Part shown: positions 6,939 through 7,661 of the stretch, piece by piece | Position numbering within the stretch: position 1 is the stretch's first letter | Layout of the letters: each line of letters starts with the position of its first letter | Assembly: GCA_029881015.1 (NCBI GenBank) | Contig: JAOUNK010000155.1 | Location: 1 to 7,661, forward strand | Direction of reading: 5' to 3' | From: Gammaproteobacteria bacterium | Lineage (GTDB): Bacteria; Pseudomonadota; Gammaproteobacteria; Steroidobacterales; Woeseiaceae | Length of the DNA stretch: 7,661 nucleotides | Made by a program: the position numbers and the translations under genes | The notes under the pieces: model-generated | What the model was told of the DNA's origin: nothing | Seen by the model: the letters and a program-made list of their open reading frames with translations, nothing else | Databases searched by the model: none

Positions 6939-7661
6939 GTCGATTCCAGCCGCACGCCATCCGGATCCAGGTCACAGGGCACCACGCCGCGCATGAGATG
7001 GGCATGCTGTGTCACGAACGCATCCAGCGCCGCGGCGTCATTGCCGAACAGCACGCCGATGTCGCCGCCCCCGGCGCCCGCTGGCTTGTAGACGAGGTTG
7101 TTCACGATCGCGGCGTCCGTCAGTTCGTCGTGGCCAGCATCGAATATGCCGAGGTCATGGTCAACACTGAACTGCCGAAGCACGCCGGTGTAGGCCGGGT
7201 ATTCGCCAAGTATCCTGTTCGCGTCGCCGCTGCCCCACGCTTTCGCCATCCTGGACGCCGCGAGCCCCAACGCCGATCGCGACGGGCGGACCGACTGCGC
7301 CGCCAGCTTCTGCAGCTTCGCGCCGGTGCTCGCAGCGACCCCGGTCCAGAGCACACGCAGGCACAGGCCATGCGGCCAGCGGAGCGGCTTAACGCGCTCC
7401 GATGCGATCTCGTACTCGATGAGCCCACCGTGAACCGCTGCCGCCACATCGACACCGCTGCCGGCGCCCGCCTGCAGTCTGCGGTGTGCATCGCGTGCGG
7501 AGGCAAACACATCGACGGAACGGTGTTTCGCCGCAGCCAGCGCCACCGTCACGGCGGCACTTGAACCGGCTCCGAGTTTTTGGCTGTCGAGGAAGAATGC
7601 CCGTGTATCGAGCTCAATATTGCTCGCGGGGCGAGTGCTGCCGTATACCGCATCAACAACG
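6935..7661 (-). CDS. mvaK2: Phosphomevalonate kinase, C-terminal part (5' end outside window)
   Basis: The frame is open to the right edge, so the visible 241 residues lack the N-terminus; the internal GTG at 7552 is not the start. It is a GHMP kinase that would phosphorylate 5-phosphomevalonate to 5-diphosphomevalonate. Visible landmarks, numbered from the window edge, are: DSQKLGAGSSAAV (25-37), the ATP-binding loop; the QAGAGSGVDVAA segment (63-74), with GSGVD at 67-71; WTGVAAST (105-112), which resembles the phosphomevalonate-kinase motif WTGSPASS; and KPAGAGGGDIG (192-202), close to the KPSGAGGGD form of this subfamily. These features argue against mevalonate kinase and against diphosphomevalonate decarboxylase. 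The spacing between motifs is compact, as in short bacterial MvaK2. The TGA overlaps the ATG of the reductase-kinase fusion. The upstream gene and the operon promoter lie outside the window. Confidence 0.87.
   Translation of the reverse strand, partial: VVDAVYGSTRPASNIELDTRAFFLDSQKLGAGSSAAVTVALAAAKHRSVDVFASARDAHRRLQAGAGSGVDVAAAVHGGLIEYEIASERVKPLRWPHGLCLRVLWTGVAASTGAKLQKLAAQSVRPSRSALGLAASRMAKAWGSGDANRILGEYPAYTGVLRQFSVDHDLGIFDAGHDELTDAAIVNNLVYKPAGAGGGDIGVLFGNDAAALDAFVTQHAHLMRGVVPCDLDPDGVRLEST

Noticed and set aside
6935..7661. Calling the partial GHMP kinase mevalonate kinase or diphosphomevalonate decarboxylase
   Set aside because: The WTGVAAS and KPAGAGGGD motifs fit phosphomevalonate kinase. 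Mevalonate kinase is already present in the fusion, and decarboxylase signature motifs are absent.

Overview
The window reads as a GC-rich bacterial chromosome segment, most likely gammaproteobacterial. That placement rests on the long FadE-type acyl-CoA dehydrogenase with a C-terminal DUF1974 region; it is an inference, and I cannot name the genus. The coding density is very high: no gap without a gene exceeds about 60 bases. I see no RNA genes, mobile elements or CRISPR arrays.

Left part (1-2691, + strand): the 3' end of fadE is followed after 3 bp by a zinc-ribbon membrane protein of the DUF3667 type, and then by a small predicted lipoprotein of the DUF4399 type. The spacing suggests one transcript. 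FadE carries an unusual lysine-rich, histone-like tail.

Right part (2692-7661): a nearly complete mevalonate pathway for isopentenyl diphosphate. HMG-CoA synthase (mvaS) is on the + strand behind its own probable promoter, whose -10 box sits in the loop of a perfect 9-bp inverted repeat. Facing it on the - strand is a tightly overlapped run, in transcription order: phosphomevalonate kinase (5' end outside the window), a 712-residue protein joining class II HMG-CoA reductase to mevalonate kinase, and type I isopentenyl-diphosphate isomerase (idi). The two junctions are 4-base overlaps (ATGA and GTGA). The mvaS and idi genes converge and share the four bases CTAA as their stop codons.

Together the genes cover HMG-CoA formation, reduction to mevalonate, both phosphorylations, and IPP/DMAPP isomerisation. 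Acetoacetyl-CoA thiolase and diphosphomevalonate decarboxylase are not in the window; the decarboxylase may lie just past the right edge. The most notable points are the reductase-kinase fusion, a mevalonate pathway in what looks like a gammaproteobacterium (a group that normally uses the MEP route), a reductase whose coenzyme-specificity positions look NADP(H)-like, and the convergent two-unit layout.
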